DNA of 64,000 nucleotides, from positions 1,426,001-1,490,000 of the forward strand of contig NZ_CP170554.1 in NCBI RefSeq assembly GCF_042701255.1, written 5' to 3'. The notes below the pieces were generated by a model, which was not told where the DNA came from, did no database searches, and saw nothing but the letters and a program-made list of their open reading frames with translations. This DNA is from Tahibacter sp042701255 (GTDB lineage Bacteria; Pseudomonadota; Gammaproteobacteria; Xanthomonadales; Rhodanobacteraceae). Shown piece by piece: positions 45,224 through 54,555 of the stretch (within the stretch, counting starts at the first letter, position 1; each line of letters starts with the position of its first letter). Position numbers and translations under genes: made by a program.

Positions 45224-45637
45224 TCAACGCGCGAAATAGCACTCCATCGTGCGCCGGTAGTCGGTGGCCTGGCTGCGCGCGTCGAGATTGGTGTTCATGC
45301 AGCGTGCGAGTTTGGCGCTGTCGGGAGAGATGGGGCCGAGCTTCTTCGCGAGCTGGTTGATCACGTCGTAGGCCAGCATCTGGTGATCGACGCAGTCGTA
45401 GAACGAAGCCTTGGGATCGAGCCGGAAGCAGTACATCGCGAGGCGGTCGCGGACTTCCTGGCGCTGGCGCGCGACGGCCTGGCGCAGGCGTTGCTGGCGG
45501 ACGTAGTTGGACTCGGGCAGCGGGGCGGCGACGAGGCAGGCGCGGGCGGTCCAGGTGCCGTCGGCTTCACGGCATTTGTAGGTCACGCCCGGGGCGTTGC
45601 TGCTCAGCGCGAGCGCAATGGCCAATAGTGCTTGCAT
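45224..45637 (-). CDS. Small exported cysteine-containing protein
   Basis: This 137-residue protein has a short signal sequence (MQALLAIALALSSNAPG). The mature N-terminus, TYKCREADGTWTARAC, resembles DUF4124-type domains. Four further cysteines are spread through the rest, suggesting disulfides in the periplasm. No catalytic motif was recognised. A G-rich stretch and AAG about 5 bases upstream of the ATG could serve as ribosome binding site. It is separated from the envelope cluster by 157 bases and reads the same way. Confidence 0.7.
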   Translation of the reverse strand: MQALLAIALALSSNAPGVTYKCREADGTWTARACLVAAPLPESNYVRQQRLRQAVARQRQEVRDRLAMYCFRLDPKASFYDCVDHQMLAYDVINQLAKKLGPISPDSAKLARCMNTNLDARSQATDYRRTMECYFAR

Positions 45638-45794
45638 CGAGCTTCCCCCCGGAGCTGTTCATCGTCGTGAAGGTAACGGGTTTGCATCCGGCGTCAAGCG
45701 TGCCGGCTGCGCGATCGCGGCGGCCGGGGCGGCGCCACGTACGCTATCGTACCCGTCTCGTCGCTTCGAAACGGCTTGCACGAGGCATGCCGGA

Positions 45795-47642
45795 TCAAGT
45801 TCCGGTTCCGGTCTGGCGCGCGCGGCGCTGCAGCCACCAGAGCAGACTGGCCGGCAGCAGCCAGGCGAGGAACCAGGGCCAGCGCGGTCCCGGCCGCAGC
45901 GCGGCGGGCGATGCGGTCGCCGCGGCGGGCAGGGCGCGCATGGCGGCCAGGGTCTCGGCGCGATGCAGCGCCACGGCCGCGCCGGCCGCGCGAACGAACA
46001 GCGGGGTCTCGACGTCGCTGGACTGCAACCGGTACCAGCCCGGTTCGCGCGGCCAGAAGCCGCCGCACCAGCGGCCTTCGCCGCGCGCTTGGGTCAGGAT
46101 CTCGACGGCGGTGCGGGGTGTGTTCGCCGCGTCTGCGGTTGTGCGCGCGGTTTCCGCGGCGCCTGTTGCGGCGTTGTGCGTGTCGCGCGCCGGCGCTGCC
46201 GCGCCTGCGCTGCCCGATGCGCCGGTCGCGCCGCTTGCGTTGGCCGCGCCGGTCGGCGCATCGGCTGCCGTCACGCGCAGCGAAGGCGTCGCCGCGCAGA
46301 GCTCGACTCTTTCGTCCTGCCAGGCCCAGGCCGGAACCGCGGCCTGCGGCGGCTGGCGCGGCCGCGCCAGCACGTCGAGCGCATTCGCCCATAGCTGGTC
46401 ATGTACGGCGGCCTGGCCCGACGGCACGAGGCCGGCGCTGCCCTGCAGCCACCAGGCACCGATACGGCCCTGGCCGCGGTTGCGCGCGACGGCGAACGCG
46501 GTGCCGTCGCGATCGCGCGCGAGCGGCAGCAGGTTCGGATCGCTCGCCGCCAGCGGCAGCCGCTGCAAGGTCGTGTCCTCGGCGGCACCGGGCAGGCGCG
46601 CGCCGGTGTCGGCGGTCGTGGTCTGCAGGGCGATGCCGAGGCCGCGCCATTCGGTCAGCAGCGCCGGCGACGGCGCGGCGACGAGGCGCAGCAGCAGGCC
46701 GAGGCCCGCATCGGCCGCTTCGAGCAGGCGCGTGCGCGTGGCCTTGTCGAGCTGGCCCCAGGCGCGTTCGTCGACGATGACGATATCGGTCACGGCCAAG
46801 GTCTCGGCGGACAGATTCGTCTCGCCGCGCTGCTGGGTGATGCCGCGGCTCAGGCTGATGCGCGCGTCGACGCGATGCCCCGCATCGAGGGCCCAGCGCT
46901 GCAGGTATTTCAGATCGGGATCCGGACCGCCGGCGAGCAGCAGCAGGCGCAGCGGGCGGCCTTCGCGCACGGCCAGCGGCACGTCGACGCGATCGAGCAC
47001 GGTGCCGCCGGCATCGAGCAGCTGCAGCTCGTAGTTGAGTTCCGCCGCACGCGGCGCGAACGCGTCGAAGCGGAAACTGCCGTCGGCCTCGGGTTTCAGC
47101 GGACCTTGCCGCCGGCCGCCGGGTTCGAGCAGCACGAGCTGCTGATCCGCCGCCGCCGCGACGCGGCCGCGCACGGCGAATGCATGACCGGCCTGCACTG
47201 CCGACGGCGGCTCCAGCGCGACCAGGCCGCGCGGCAGCGGTGCGGCGTCGAAGCGCAGCGGCAGGCCGCGCGCCGCATCGCGGTCGGCCGGCGACAGCCC
47301 GGCGCCGATCACGTGCAGCGACTGCGCGTCCGCATGACGGCGCAGCGCGGTCGCGAGATCCGCCGCGCGCTCGACACCGGCGGCTTCGCTGCCGGGCAGC
47401 GCCACGACGAGCGCGCCGGCCGGCGCCTGGAAATCCTTAGGTGCATCGGGCGTCAGCACGACGAGCTCGCGGCCGTGGCCGGCCTGCAGCGGCGGAAACA
47501 GCGCGAGATACAGCAGCGCCGGCGCGATCAGCGCGGCGGCGATGCCGAGCCGGCGGCGCGCGCCGCTCTGCGCGCGCATCTCGACGATGCCGAGCAGTGC
47601 AGCGATGGCCAGCGCCGTGACAATCAGCGACGACAGGCTCAT
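45795..47642 (-). CDS. Membrane protein, last gene of MoxR-DUF58 cluster
   Basis: This 615-residue protein has two N-terminal transmembrane helices (LIVTALAIAALLGIV, LIAPALLYLALFPPL), a large periplasmic part and one C-terminal helix (WFLAWLLPASLLWWL). The periplasmic part has a glutamine-amidotransferase-like/VWA-like layout often found in proteins encoded with BatA; a low-complexity Ala/Thr-rich stretch lies near 475-510. Its ATG overlaps the stop of the preceding gene by 4 bases. It probably assembles with the other cluster products at the inner membrane. Confidence 0.75.
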   Translation of the reverse strand: MSLSSLIVTALAIAALLGIVEMRAQSGARRRLGIAAALIAPALLYLALFPPLQAGHGRELVVLTPDAPKDFQAPAGALVVALPGSEAAGVERAADLATALRRHADAQSLHVIGAGLSPADRDAARGLPLRFDAAPLPRGLVALEPPSAVQAGHAFAVRGRVAAAADQQLVLLEPGGRRQGPLKPEADGSFRFDAFAPRAAELNYELQLLDAGGTVLDRVDVPLAVREGRPLRLLLLAGGPDPDLKYLQRWALDAGHRVDARISLSRGITQQRGETNLSAETLAVTDIVIVDERAWGQLDKATRTRLLEAADAGLGLLLRLVAAPSPALLTEWRGLGIALQTTTADTGARLPGAAEDTTLQRLPLAASDPNLLPLARDRDGTAFAVARNRGQGRIGAWWLQGSAGLVPSGQAAVHDQLWANALDVLARPRQPPQAAVPAWAWQDERVELCAATPSLRVTAADAPTGAANASGATGASGSAGAAAPARDTHNAATGAAETARTTADAANTPRTAVEILTQARGEGRWCGGFWPREPGWYRLQSSDVETPLFVRAAGAAVALHRAETLAAMRALPAAATASPAALRPGPRWPWFLAWLLPASLLWWLQRRARQTGTGT

Positions 47643-49786
47643 GGCGGCGTCTCCTTTGCGCGCAGCGCATCGAGATACGCGCGGCCGGCTGCATCGGGTG
47701 TGTCGCGTCCCGCCGACGCGGCGCTGGCGCGCGACAGCAGCGGCCAGAGGCGGTTGCGCAGTTCGCTGCGGCAGGCCGCGCAGTCCGGATCGCGGCGCAG
47801 ATTGTCGGCGGCGGCGGCCAGATCGAGTGCATCGGCCGCCGCGGCGCCGCGGCGGCGCTGCCAGGCATCCCAGCGTTCCCAATCCACCGCCGCACCCGTG
47901 CGCAGGTTCTGCCAGACCGCATCCAGGTCCGCATCGGCCGGTATCGCCGCGGCGGCGGCGCTCGCGCTGTCGCGCAGGTCCTTGCGTTCGCCGCTGAGCC
48001 GGCGCGTCTCGTCCACGGGCGGCAGTTCCAGGCCGACGCGCGCGAGATAGATGCGCGATGCCTGCTGCACGAGCTTGATCTGTTCCAGCGCCTTGTTCTC
48101 GTAGGGCAGGGCCTGCTGCGGATGGCCGGTGCGCAACTGCAGCTCCGCTTGCCACATCTGCTCGAGCGCGACCTTGAGGATGCGTTTGGTTTCCGGATCG
48201 AGCAGGGTCGCGGCTTCGGTGTGATCGTGGGTGTGGCCGAATTCGGCGAGCACGTTGCCGGCATCGCCGAAGCGCTGCGGCGCCGCGGCAGCGGCGTGAT
48301 CGTGATCCTCGCCGGGCGCTTCGGCGGCGGTCTTGTCGGCGCCGTCCTTGCCGCCGTCCTTTTCGCCATGTTCGTCGCCGGCCGCCGGCGCCGCGTGCGC
48401 TGCGCCGCGGCCGCTTTCGAATTCCTCGCCGAGGAACTGGCCGTAGCGCAGGCGCAGGATCTTCTGCTCCACGCCGAGCGCGTCAGACTTCGCGACGAAA
48501 TTGTCCTCGCTGAGTTTGGGCCGCTCGGCAATCAGCGCCTCGGTATCGATGATGAGCTGGCGCTGGCTGCGGAAGAACGCGGGCAGTGCCGTGCGCACGA
48601 GGCCGTCCATGCCAACGCCGTCGTCGGCCTGCGGCGGCGGCAGGCGCAGGATGTAGCTCGCACTGCGGCTGTGCTGTGCCTGAGGTTCGCGCCGGTCGGC
48701 CACGTCGAAGCGCACGATGACTTCGTCGCCGGCGGCGAGCTCCAGCGCATCGAGATCGATGCGATGCCGATAGCGCTGTTCGCGCGCATCGCCGGTGCCG
48801 CGCAGGCGCACGGTCTGGCGCTTGACCTGGATGTTCTCGCCGCTGCCCTGGGCACGCACGATTTCCAGCGAAGCGTCGCCGAGGCCGTAGTCGTCGCTGG
48901 CGCGGATGTCGAAATCCCAGCCTTTCTGTGTGGGTTCGCGCAGGCTCAAGGTCTTGTCCGGCGCATCGACGCGGATCTGCGGCGGCGCGTCGGCGACGAC
49001 GTCGAGGCGATAGCGGCGCTCGTCCTGCAGCGGCAGGTCGGCGTCGATTTCCAGGCGATACAGTGCCGCGTCATCGACGCGCATCTGCGCCGCCCACTGC
49101 TCGCCGTCGCGCGTGAGCTCGAGACTGCGGCCGTCGTGGAAACGCAGGCGTGCGGCGCGCGGCGCCGGCTGCAGTTGCAGCTGCCACTGCAGCTGCGCAC
49201 CGGCCGGCACGCGCGCATCGAGTTCTTCGCCGCGGCTGGCCGGCAGGCCGGTATAGCGCGGCGGCGTCACGCTCAGCAGCGCGCCGGTCAGGCGTACCGA
49301 GGTCGCTGCGGCGGCCGTCGCTGGCTCGCCGGTGGCGGCCGGCGGCGATGCCGTCGGCGGCGACCAGAGACTCAGCAGCGCGAATACGCCGGCCAGTGCC
49401 AGGCTGCCGGCGATGGCGCGCCGCGGCCAGGCCGGGCGCAGGTCGGGCAGCGCTTCGGCCGCGCGCGTCTGCAGGCGCTGCTGCTGCAACTGCGCGAGCG
49501 GCGTCAACGTCGTTGCATCGGCCAGCAGCAGCTCGGCGCTGTCGTCGAAGCGCGGATCGGCAGTGTTCAACAGACGCAGATAGCTGCGCAGATCGCGCCG
49601 GCGTTCCTGCAGCAGCCACCAGACGTAGGTCAGCGCCGCAGCGATCAGCACGACCCAGCCAGCACCGAGGTGCCGCTGTACGAGCCAGGCCAGCGCCAAT
49701 GCGGGCGGCAGCAGCAACGCGAGTGCGATGACGCCGCGGCGCCGGCGGATGCGCGCGTGTTCGCGCAGCAGACGTGCTTGGCTCAT
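47639..49786 (-). CDS. DUF4175-like membrane protein with His-rich linker
   Basis: This 715-residue protein begins with two transmembrane helices (ALALLLPPALALAWLV and WVVLIAAALTYVWWLL), has a third near 130 (AIAGSLALAGVFALLSL) and a long extracytoplasmic region with beta-sandwich-like repeats. A low-complexity linker near residues 450-500 is rich in His and Asp (GEDHDHAAAAA, FGHTHDHTE) and may bind metal. A helical C-terminal part contains a CAAC motif. It overlaps both neighbours by 4 bases, so translation is coupled. Confidence 0.75.
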   Translation of the reverse strand: MSQARLLREHARIRRRRGVIALALLLPPALALAWLVQRHLGAGWVVLIAAALTYVWWLLQERRRDLRSYLRLLNTADPRFDDSAELLLADATTLTPLAQLQQQRLQTRAAEALPDLRPAWPRRAIAGSLALAGVFALLSLWSPPTASPPAATGEPATAAAATSVRLTGALLSVTPPRYTGLPASRGEELDARVPAGAQLQWQLQLQPAPRAARLRFHDGRSLELTRDGEQWAAQMRVDDAALYRLEIDADLPLQDERRYRLDVVADAPPQIRVDAPDKTLSLREPTQKGWDFDIRASDDYGLGDASLEIVRAQGSGENIQVKRQTVRLRGTGDAREQRYRHRIDLDALELAAGDEVIVRFDVADRREPQAQHSRSASYILRLPPPQADDGVGMDGLVRTALPAFFRSQRQLIIDTEALIAERPKLSEDNFVAKSDALGVEQKILRLRYGQFLGEEFESGRGAAHAAPAAGDEHGEKDGGKDGADKTAAEAPGEDHDHAAAAAPQRFGDAGNVLAEFGHTHDHTEAATLLDPETKRILKVALEQMWQAELQLRTGHPQQALPYENKALEQIKLVQQASRIYLARVGLELPPVDETRRLSGERKDLRDSASAAAAAIPADADLDAVWQNLRTGAAVDWERWDAWQRRRGAAAADALDLAAAADNLRRDPDCAACRSELRNRLWPLLSRASAASAGRDTPDAAGRAYLDALRAKETPP

Positions 49787-50955
49787 GCGCGGCGCCTCGC
49801 GAGATACAGCGACAGCGCGCGCTCGATCAAGGCCAGGATCGCGATCAGCAGGATCAGCGGTGACGCGAGCGAGGTCGCGGCCGCGTCGGCACGCACGGCG
49901 CCGGTCACGGGTTGCAGTGCCGCGGCCGGCGCACGCGTCATCGGATCGGCGGGCGGCTGCAGCGCCGACAGCAGCAGATCGGCGAACTTCGCATCGAGCA
50001 CCAGCGGCAGGCTTTGCGGCGCGATCGCCGCGCGGAAGCTCAGCAGCCGGCCGCGCCCCTGCGACTGCGCATACAGCAGCGGCGCGCCGTCGGCATCGCG
50101 CGCGAGCACCGCCGCCTCGTCCGGAACCTTGCCGTCGAGCAGCGCCGTGCCGCCGTTTGTCACCCATTCCTGCAGCGCCGGCGTCGCGCCGCCGGCGAGC
50201 CAGAACACGATCCGCGTATCCGCGGCAAACGGTGCATCGGGCTGGTCGGTGCTCAGGCGATAGCGCTCGACCTCGCCGTGATTGCCGGCCGCGATCGCGG
50301 CGCGCAGATACGTGGCCGCGACGGTCGTTTCGCGTTCGCGCAGGGAAATGTGTACCGGTGCAGCCGTGGCCGTCGACGCCGATGCGGCGTCAGCTGGCGG
50401 CGGTACGACAGCGGCATCGACGACGCGCCAGTCGGCCGCGCGGCTCAGGCGTATGACGCTGCCGTCGAGTCCCTGCAGCACGGCCGGTACGACGACGTGC
50501 AAGCGCGTCGCCGCGGGCAGCTCGCTGTCGAGTTCGCGCAGCAGGCTGGCCAGCGGCAGTTGGGTGTCGGCCGCCGGCGCAGCTTCGCTCAGCGACGGAA
50601 AATTCGGTGCGAGCCAATGCCAGTCCGCAGCCGGCAAGCCGGTCAGTGCACGTGCCTGCGCCGCGTCGACACCCGGTGCGACGACGACCCAGTCGGCTGC
50701 GGCACCCGTCGCGCCTTGACGCGCCGGCGCGGCGAGCAGCAAGGCGAGCGCGGCGAGCAGGGCCATGCGCAACACCAGCAGTGGCCATTGGTCCAGGCGC
50801 AGCCGGCGCCGCGGCCGTGCGGCAGCACGTATCCAGCGCAGCGCGGCGAACGGCGTGCGGGTCGGTTCCTGGCGCCGGTTCAGATGCAGCAGCAACGGAA
50901 TCGCCAGCGCGAGCAGCGCCGTCAATCCCAGCGGCAGCAGCAGGCTCAGGCTCAT
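49783..50955 (-). CDS. BatA-like N-terminal domain membrane protein
   Basis: This 390-residue protein has the BatA N-terminal signature: a helix (LLLPLGLTALLALAIPLLLHL) followed by RRQEPTRTPFAALRWI and a second helix. The central extracytoplasmic region lacks an evident MIDAS motif. One C-terminal transmembrane helix (ASPLILLIAILALIERAL) is typical. Start and stop overlap neighbouring genes by 4 bases. It sits directly after the DUF58 gene, as in aerotolerance (Bat) clusters. Confidence 0.85.
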   Translation of the reverse strand: MSLSLLLPLGLTALLALAIPLLLHLNRRQEPTRTPFAALRWIRAAARPRRRLRLDQWPLLVLRMALLAALALLLAAPARQGATGAAADWVVVAPGVDAAQARALTGLPAADWHWLAPNFPSLSEAAPAADTQLPLASLLRELDSELPAATRLHVVVPAVLQGLDGSVIRLSRAADWRVVDAAVVPPPADAASASTATAAPVHISLRERETTVAATYLRAAIAAGNHGEVERYRLSTDQPDAPFAADTRIVFWLAGGATPALQEWVTNGGTALLDGKVPDEAAVLARDADGAPLLYAQSQGRGRLLSFRAAIAPQSLPLVLDAKFADLLLSALQPPADPMTRAPAAALQPVTGAVRADAAATSLASPLILLIAILALIERALSLYLARRRA

Positions 50956-51848
50956 GCGGACTCGGCTCCGGCGCGCGCGCCGAACAGGCGGCGCAGCGCG
51001 ACGTCGGGCTCGACGTCGAGGTAATGATCGCTCGCGCGTATGCCGCTCGCCACCAGGCGCGTCTGCATCGCCTGCTGCGCTTGCGCGAAGTCGCGCAGAT
51101 AGGCTGCGCGCGCGGCCGGACCGTCGGCCAGTATCTCCGCGCCGCTTTCGACGTCGACGAAGCGGCGGTTGTCGCGGAACGGAAAGTCGCGCTCTTCCGC
51201 CGTCAGTATGCGGATCAGCACGACTTCGCGCCGCGCCGCCGCGAGACGTTCGGCCAGCGCGAGGGTTTCTTCGTCGAACGCGTCGCTGAGCAACAGCACG
51301 AGCGAAGCCGGCGCGATGCGTTCCCACAGCGGCAGCAGCTGCTGCGCGTCGGGCCAGCGGCCGTCGGCCTGCCAGCGCAGCAATTCCTGCAGACAGCGGT
51401 CGCGCTGGCGCGGACCGCCGTCGGCGCCGACGAGCGCCAGCGGCTGCGACGACAATGCGGCCATGCCGAAGCGATCGCCCTGACGTAGCGCGAGTTCGAT
51501 CGCGCAGGCGGCCAGGGTGCGCGCCGCATCGAGGCGGCTGTGCCGCGGCGCGGCCGCATCGGTCTGCGCCATCGATGCGCTGGTGTCGATCAGTATCCAC
51601 AGGTCCAGCGGCGAATCGCGTTCGGATTCGCGCACGAAATAGCGGTCCGAACGCGCGAACAGTTTCCAGTCGACGCGGCGCGGCTCGTCGCCGGGCGCAT
51701 AGGCGCGGTACTGGGCGAATTCCAGGCCGACGCCGCGGCTGCGGCTGCTGTGCTGGCCGAGCCCGTGAGCGCCGGCGGCGCGGCGCGGCACCAGGCGCAG
51801 GTCGCGCAGACGCGCACGCAGGGCAGGTGAGACGAGCTCGGAACTCAT
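50952..51848 (-). CDS. DUF58 domain-containing protein
   Basis: This 298-residue soluble protein contains the DUF58 motif YAPGDEPRRVDWKLFARSD and a von Willebrand A-like domain with MIDAS sequence DTSASM. DUF58 proteins usually work with a MoxR AAA+ ATPase in a chaperone-like complex for maturing or inserting metal-dependent envelope proteins. It begins 196 bases after the moxR stop; the gap holds two stem-loop repeats. Its stop overlaps the next start by 4 bases. Confidence 0.9.
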   Translation of the reverse strand: MSSELVSPALRARLRDLRLVPRRAAGAHGLGQHSSRSRGVGLEFAQYRAYAPGDEPRRVDWKLFARSDRYFVRESERDSPLDLWILIDTSASMAQTDAAAPRHSRLDAARTLAACAIELALRQGDRFGMAALSSQPLALVGADGGPRQRDRCLQELLRWQADGRWPDAQQLLPLWERIAPASLVLLLSDAFDEETLALAERLAAARREVVLIRILTAEERDFPFRDNRRFVDVESGAEILADGPAARAAYLRDFAQAQQAMQTRLVASGIRASDHYLDVEPDVALRRLFGARAGAESA

Positions 51849-51900
51849 GCGGCGAGCGCGCTCCTCGCAGGGAGACGTCGATACGGGCGGACGCCTCGAC

Positions 51901-52014
51901 GTTGCGGTTCGCTGCGCTCATCGCAACCCGCGCGAGTCATCGCGGCGCGAGTCATCGCGGCGCAATCCGTCACAACGCAATCCGTTGGTTGCGGTGAGCG
52001 CAGCGAACCACAAC
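51901..52014. repeat. Inverted pair of stem-loop repeats in the MoxR-DUF58 gap
   Basis: GTTGCGGTTCGC...TCATCGCAAC (51901-51927) and GTTGCGGTGAGC...GAACCACAAC (51988-52014) face each other and belong to the family at 15003 and 38433. Between them GCGAGTCATCGCGGC is repeated twice in tandem. In a transcribed gap inside an operon, such structures can affect mRNA stability of the downstream genes. Confidence 0.75.
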
Positions 52015-52044
52015 GTCGCGCCATCGAACGGTGCCGCATGTCCA

Positions 52045-53040
52045 TCAGCGCGGAAACGCCACGCCGTCGAGCACCGCCGCGACGACGTCGTCGGCGCTGC
52101 GCCGTTCGGCTTCGGCGACGAAGGACAACAGCAGGCGATGACGCATGACCGGCGCGGCCAGCGCGCGTACGTCCTCGCGCGTGGCGGCGAGACGTCCGTG
52201 CAGCAGTGCGCGTGCCTTGCAGGCCAGCACCAGCGACTGGCCGGCGCGCGGACCCGCGCCCCAGCGCACCCATTCGCGCACGGCGGGGACGTCGGACAGC
52301 TGCGGCCGCGTCGCGCGGACGAGGCGCGTGATCCAGGTCAGCACGTCTTCGCCGACGGCGACGTCGCGCACGAGCTGCTGCAGCGAGAGCAATTCCTCGC
52401 CGCTCATGACTGCGGTCACGCGCGCACCGCCGCGGCCGGTGGTCTGTTCGAGGATCGCGCGCTCTTCGGCCTCGTCCGGATAGTCGACGCGGATGTGCAG
52501 CAGAAAACGATCCAGCTGCGCTTCGGGCAGCGGATAGGTGCCGGCCTGTTCCAGCGGATTCTGCGTCGCGAGCACGAAGAACGGCTGCGGCAGCGCATGC
52601 GTCACGCCGGCATAGCTGACCGTGCGCTCCTGCATGGCTTCGAGCAGCGCGGCCTGGGTCTTCGGCGGCGTGCGATTGAGCTCGTCGGCCAGCAGCAGAT
52701 TGGTGAACACCGGCCCGCGCTGGAACTTGAAATGACGCCGGCCGGTGCCGTGATCCTCTTCGAGGATCTCGGTGCCGAGGATGTCGCTGGGCATCAGGTC
52801 CGGCGTGAACTGGATGCGGTGGAAGTCCAGATGCAGCGCCTCGCCGAGACTGCGCACGAGCAAGGTCTTGCCGAGCCCCGGCACGCCTTCGAGCAGGCAG
52901 TGGCCGCCGGCCAGCAGGCCCGTCAGCAACTGTTCGACGACGGCCTGCTGGCCGACCACGGCCGCGCCTATCGCGCTGCGCAGCGCCTGCAGGCGGTCTA
53001 GCTGCGATTGCAGGGACTGTTCGGTCAGGGGCGTGCTCAT
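52045..53040 (-). CDS. MoxR-family AAA+ ATPase
   Basis: This 331-residue ATPase has Walker A EGVPGLGKT, Walker B LLADELNRTPPKTQ and sensor-1 VLATQNPLEQAGTYPL, the MoxR signature. A C-terminal lid domain completes the family length. MoxR proteins act as chaperones with VWA-domain partners; the DUF58 and BatA-like genes downstream are the expected partners. Upstream on the same strand are DUF4159, PmbA/TldE and TldD genes, separated from it by two small plus-strand ORFs. Confidence 0.93.
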   Translation of the reverse strand: MSTPLTEQSLQSQLDRLQALRSAIGAAVVGQQAVVEQLLTGLLAGGHCLLEGVPGLGKTLLVRSLGEALHLDFHRIQFTPDLMPSDILGTEILEEDHGTGRRHFKFQRGPVFTNLLLADELNRTPPKTQAALLEAMQERTVSYAGVTHALPQPFFVLATQNPLEQAGTYPLPEAQLDRFLLHIRVDYPDEAEERAILEQTTGRGGARVTAVMSGEELLSLQQLVRDVAVGEDVLTWITRLVRATRPQLSDVPAVREWVRWGAGPRAGQSLVLACKARALLHGRLAATREDVRALAAPVMRHRLLLSFVAEAERRSADDVVAAVLDGVAFPR

Positions 53041-53243
53041 GCGTCAATCCGTAATGACAGTGAATGAGGCGGGCAGCTGCCCGTACTATCGCGTCGCAGC
53101 CGCATTGTGGAGCGTGGGTCCTGCACCGGAGGACTGCCATTGGTCAGGCATGCTTGTTGCCGGCGACGGTTCGATCCGTTGTGGGCCCGTTGACAGGACT
53201 TGCCGGTCGTTGATGGGTTACACGCTATTACGGGGATTCGACG

Positions 53244-53438
53244 ATGTGCCGCGAGCAAGACGTGAGGCTGCTGCTGATCGGGCTGTTGAGCGCACTACTG
53301 TGTGGATGCGCCAGTTTCTCCAATCGTCCTGCGGCCGAGAAAGTCGCGGCAGGACTCGGCAAGCAGCGGCAGGTCGTTCCCGTCGTCGTGGAGGGTGAAG
53401 TCGCGGAACTTGCGGCGCGGCTATACGAAAAGGGGTGA
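53244..53438 (+). CDS. Small putative lipoprotein, possibly a fragment
   Basis: This 64-residue product has a lipoprotein-type signal (LLLIGLLSALLCGC) with lipobox-like LCGC. A GTG at 53262 would give a cleaner signal and may be the true start. It ends just after AAGGGG. Restoring one G would let the frame continue as VILHERNRSLVRHGAYGVG, which looks coding, so the stop could result from a missing base. It lies opposite in strand to the cluster it interrupts. Confidence 0.5.
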   Translation: MCREQDVRLLLIGLLSALLCGCASFSNRPAAEKVAAGLGKQRQVVPVVVEGEVAELAARLYEKG

Positions 53439-53471
53439 TCCTGCACGAGCGAAACCGTTCGCTCGTCCGGC

Positions 53472-53753
53472 ATGGCGCCTACGGGGTCGGGCGGATTTTT
53501 ATCGGTGTCGTCTTCGATGCGCCAGAGTCTGGAACGCGGAGAAACGAGTGACGGCAGGACTTGGCTTGCGCTGCGCATGGATGGTGCTATCCACGCCGTC
53601 GCGGTCGGCGTGGCGCTGCAGCAGTCTGCAGCCGGAGAAGTCCGCGCAGAGGTATTTCCGTCCGACTCCCGCAAGGCCGACAAGATTCGCGCTGCCGTCA
53701 GTTCGGGCGAACTGTTTTGTCAGTGGCGGCAGTTCGACTATCCCTACGACTGA
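53472..53753 (+). CDS. Hypothetical protein, possibly the 3' part of the preceding gene
   Basis: This 93-residue product is unrecognised. It lies in the same frame as the lipoprotein at 53244-53438, with one stop codon between. The first 25 residues are Ser-rich and look less natural than the C-terminal part (TWLALRMDGAIHAVAVGVAL to WRQFDYPYD), so the real start is doubtful. There is no ribosome binding site upstream. A single gene damaged by one or two indels would explain both fragments. Confidence 0.4.
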   Translation: MAPTGSGGFLSVSSSMRQSLERGETSDGRTWLALRMDGAIHAVAVGVALQQSAAGEVRAEVFPSDSRKADKIRAAVSSGELFCQWRQFDYPYD

Positions 53754-53790
53754 AGTTTTCCGCGAAACCGGCGTTGCCATGGATACCTGG

Positions 53791-54488
53791 CTACGCCGTC
53801 AGCGCATACACCACGATGTTGACGCCGAACTTCGTGTTGTCCTCGGCCAGCCAGCGCTTGTTGCGCCAGTCGTAGTCCCACTCGCAGCCGTAGTCCTTGT
53901 TGCTGTAGAGCAGGCAGAGGCGGCCGTCGATGGTGATGCCGCGCAGGTAGTCGTGCACGAGATCGTCGCCCAGCCGTTGAGCTCGAAGCCGGTCGCGGGC
54001 GGATCGTCGAAGTGGAAGAAGCTGTGGTAGATCGGATGCTTCTTCGGCAGTTTCTGCAGCGCCTGCGGGCCGAAGATCTGCGCCATCTGCGCTTCGAAGG
54101 ACTTGGCGAACAGGCCGTCGATGTCGTGGTTGCAGTCGTCGACGAAGACGAAGCCGCCGTTCTTCACATAGCGCTCGAAGTTGCGCTTCTCGTCGGGATT
54201 GAATTCGACGAGCTTGTGGCCGGCGAGATAGCAGAAGCTCGCCGTGAGCATGCGCGGATCGGCCAGCGGCAATACCTGTTCCACCGGATCGACGCGCAGG
54301 GTCGTGTACTGGATCAGCGCGTCGATGAGATTCGACGGCATGCGCTGGTCCACGTCCCAGTCGCCGGATTCGTACATCAGGCGCGTGAAGCGGAAGTCGT
54401 AGCTCTTCGCTTCGGCGCGCAGCCGCGGCGCCACGAGTGCGCCGGCACCGGCGGCGCAGAGCAGGCGGAGGAATTCAGAGCGGGTCAT
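53791..54488 (-). pseudogene. DUF4159 domain-containing protein, Tat-like signal, frameshifted
   Basis: The first 175 residues read in one frame: a Tat-like signal (TRSEFLRLLCAAGAGAL), then DUF4159 with FRFTRLMYESGDW and GGFVFVDDCNHDIDG. After FELNGW the frame is lost. Adding one base at the CCC run 53969-53971 restores a conserved-looking end (DDLVHDYLRGITIDGRLCLL, then YSNKDYGCEWDYDWRNKRWL) and a TAG stop at 53791, for about 232 residues. A one-base assembly error is a good explanation. DUF4159 has a glutamine-amidotransferase-like fold; its role is unknown. It lies between the PmbA/TldE and MoxR genes. Confidence 0.8.
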
Positions 54489-54555
54489 GAGCAGAGCCCT
54501 CTCCCCCGGGCGAACCCGGGGAAGAGGCGATACGAGGCAATGGCGATACCCGCGA

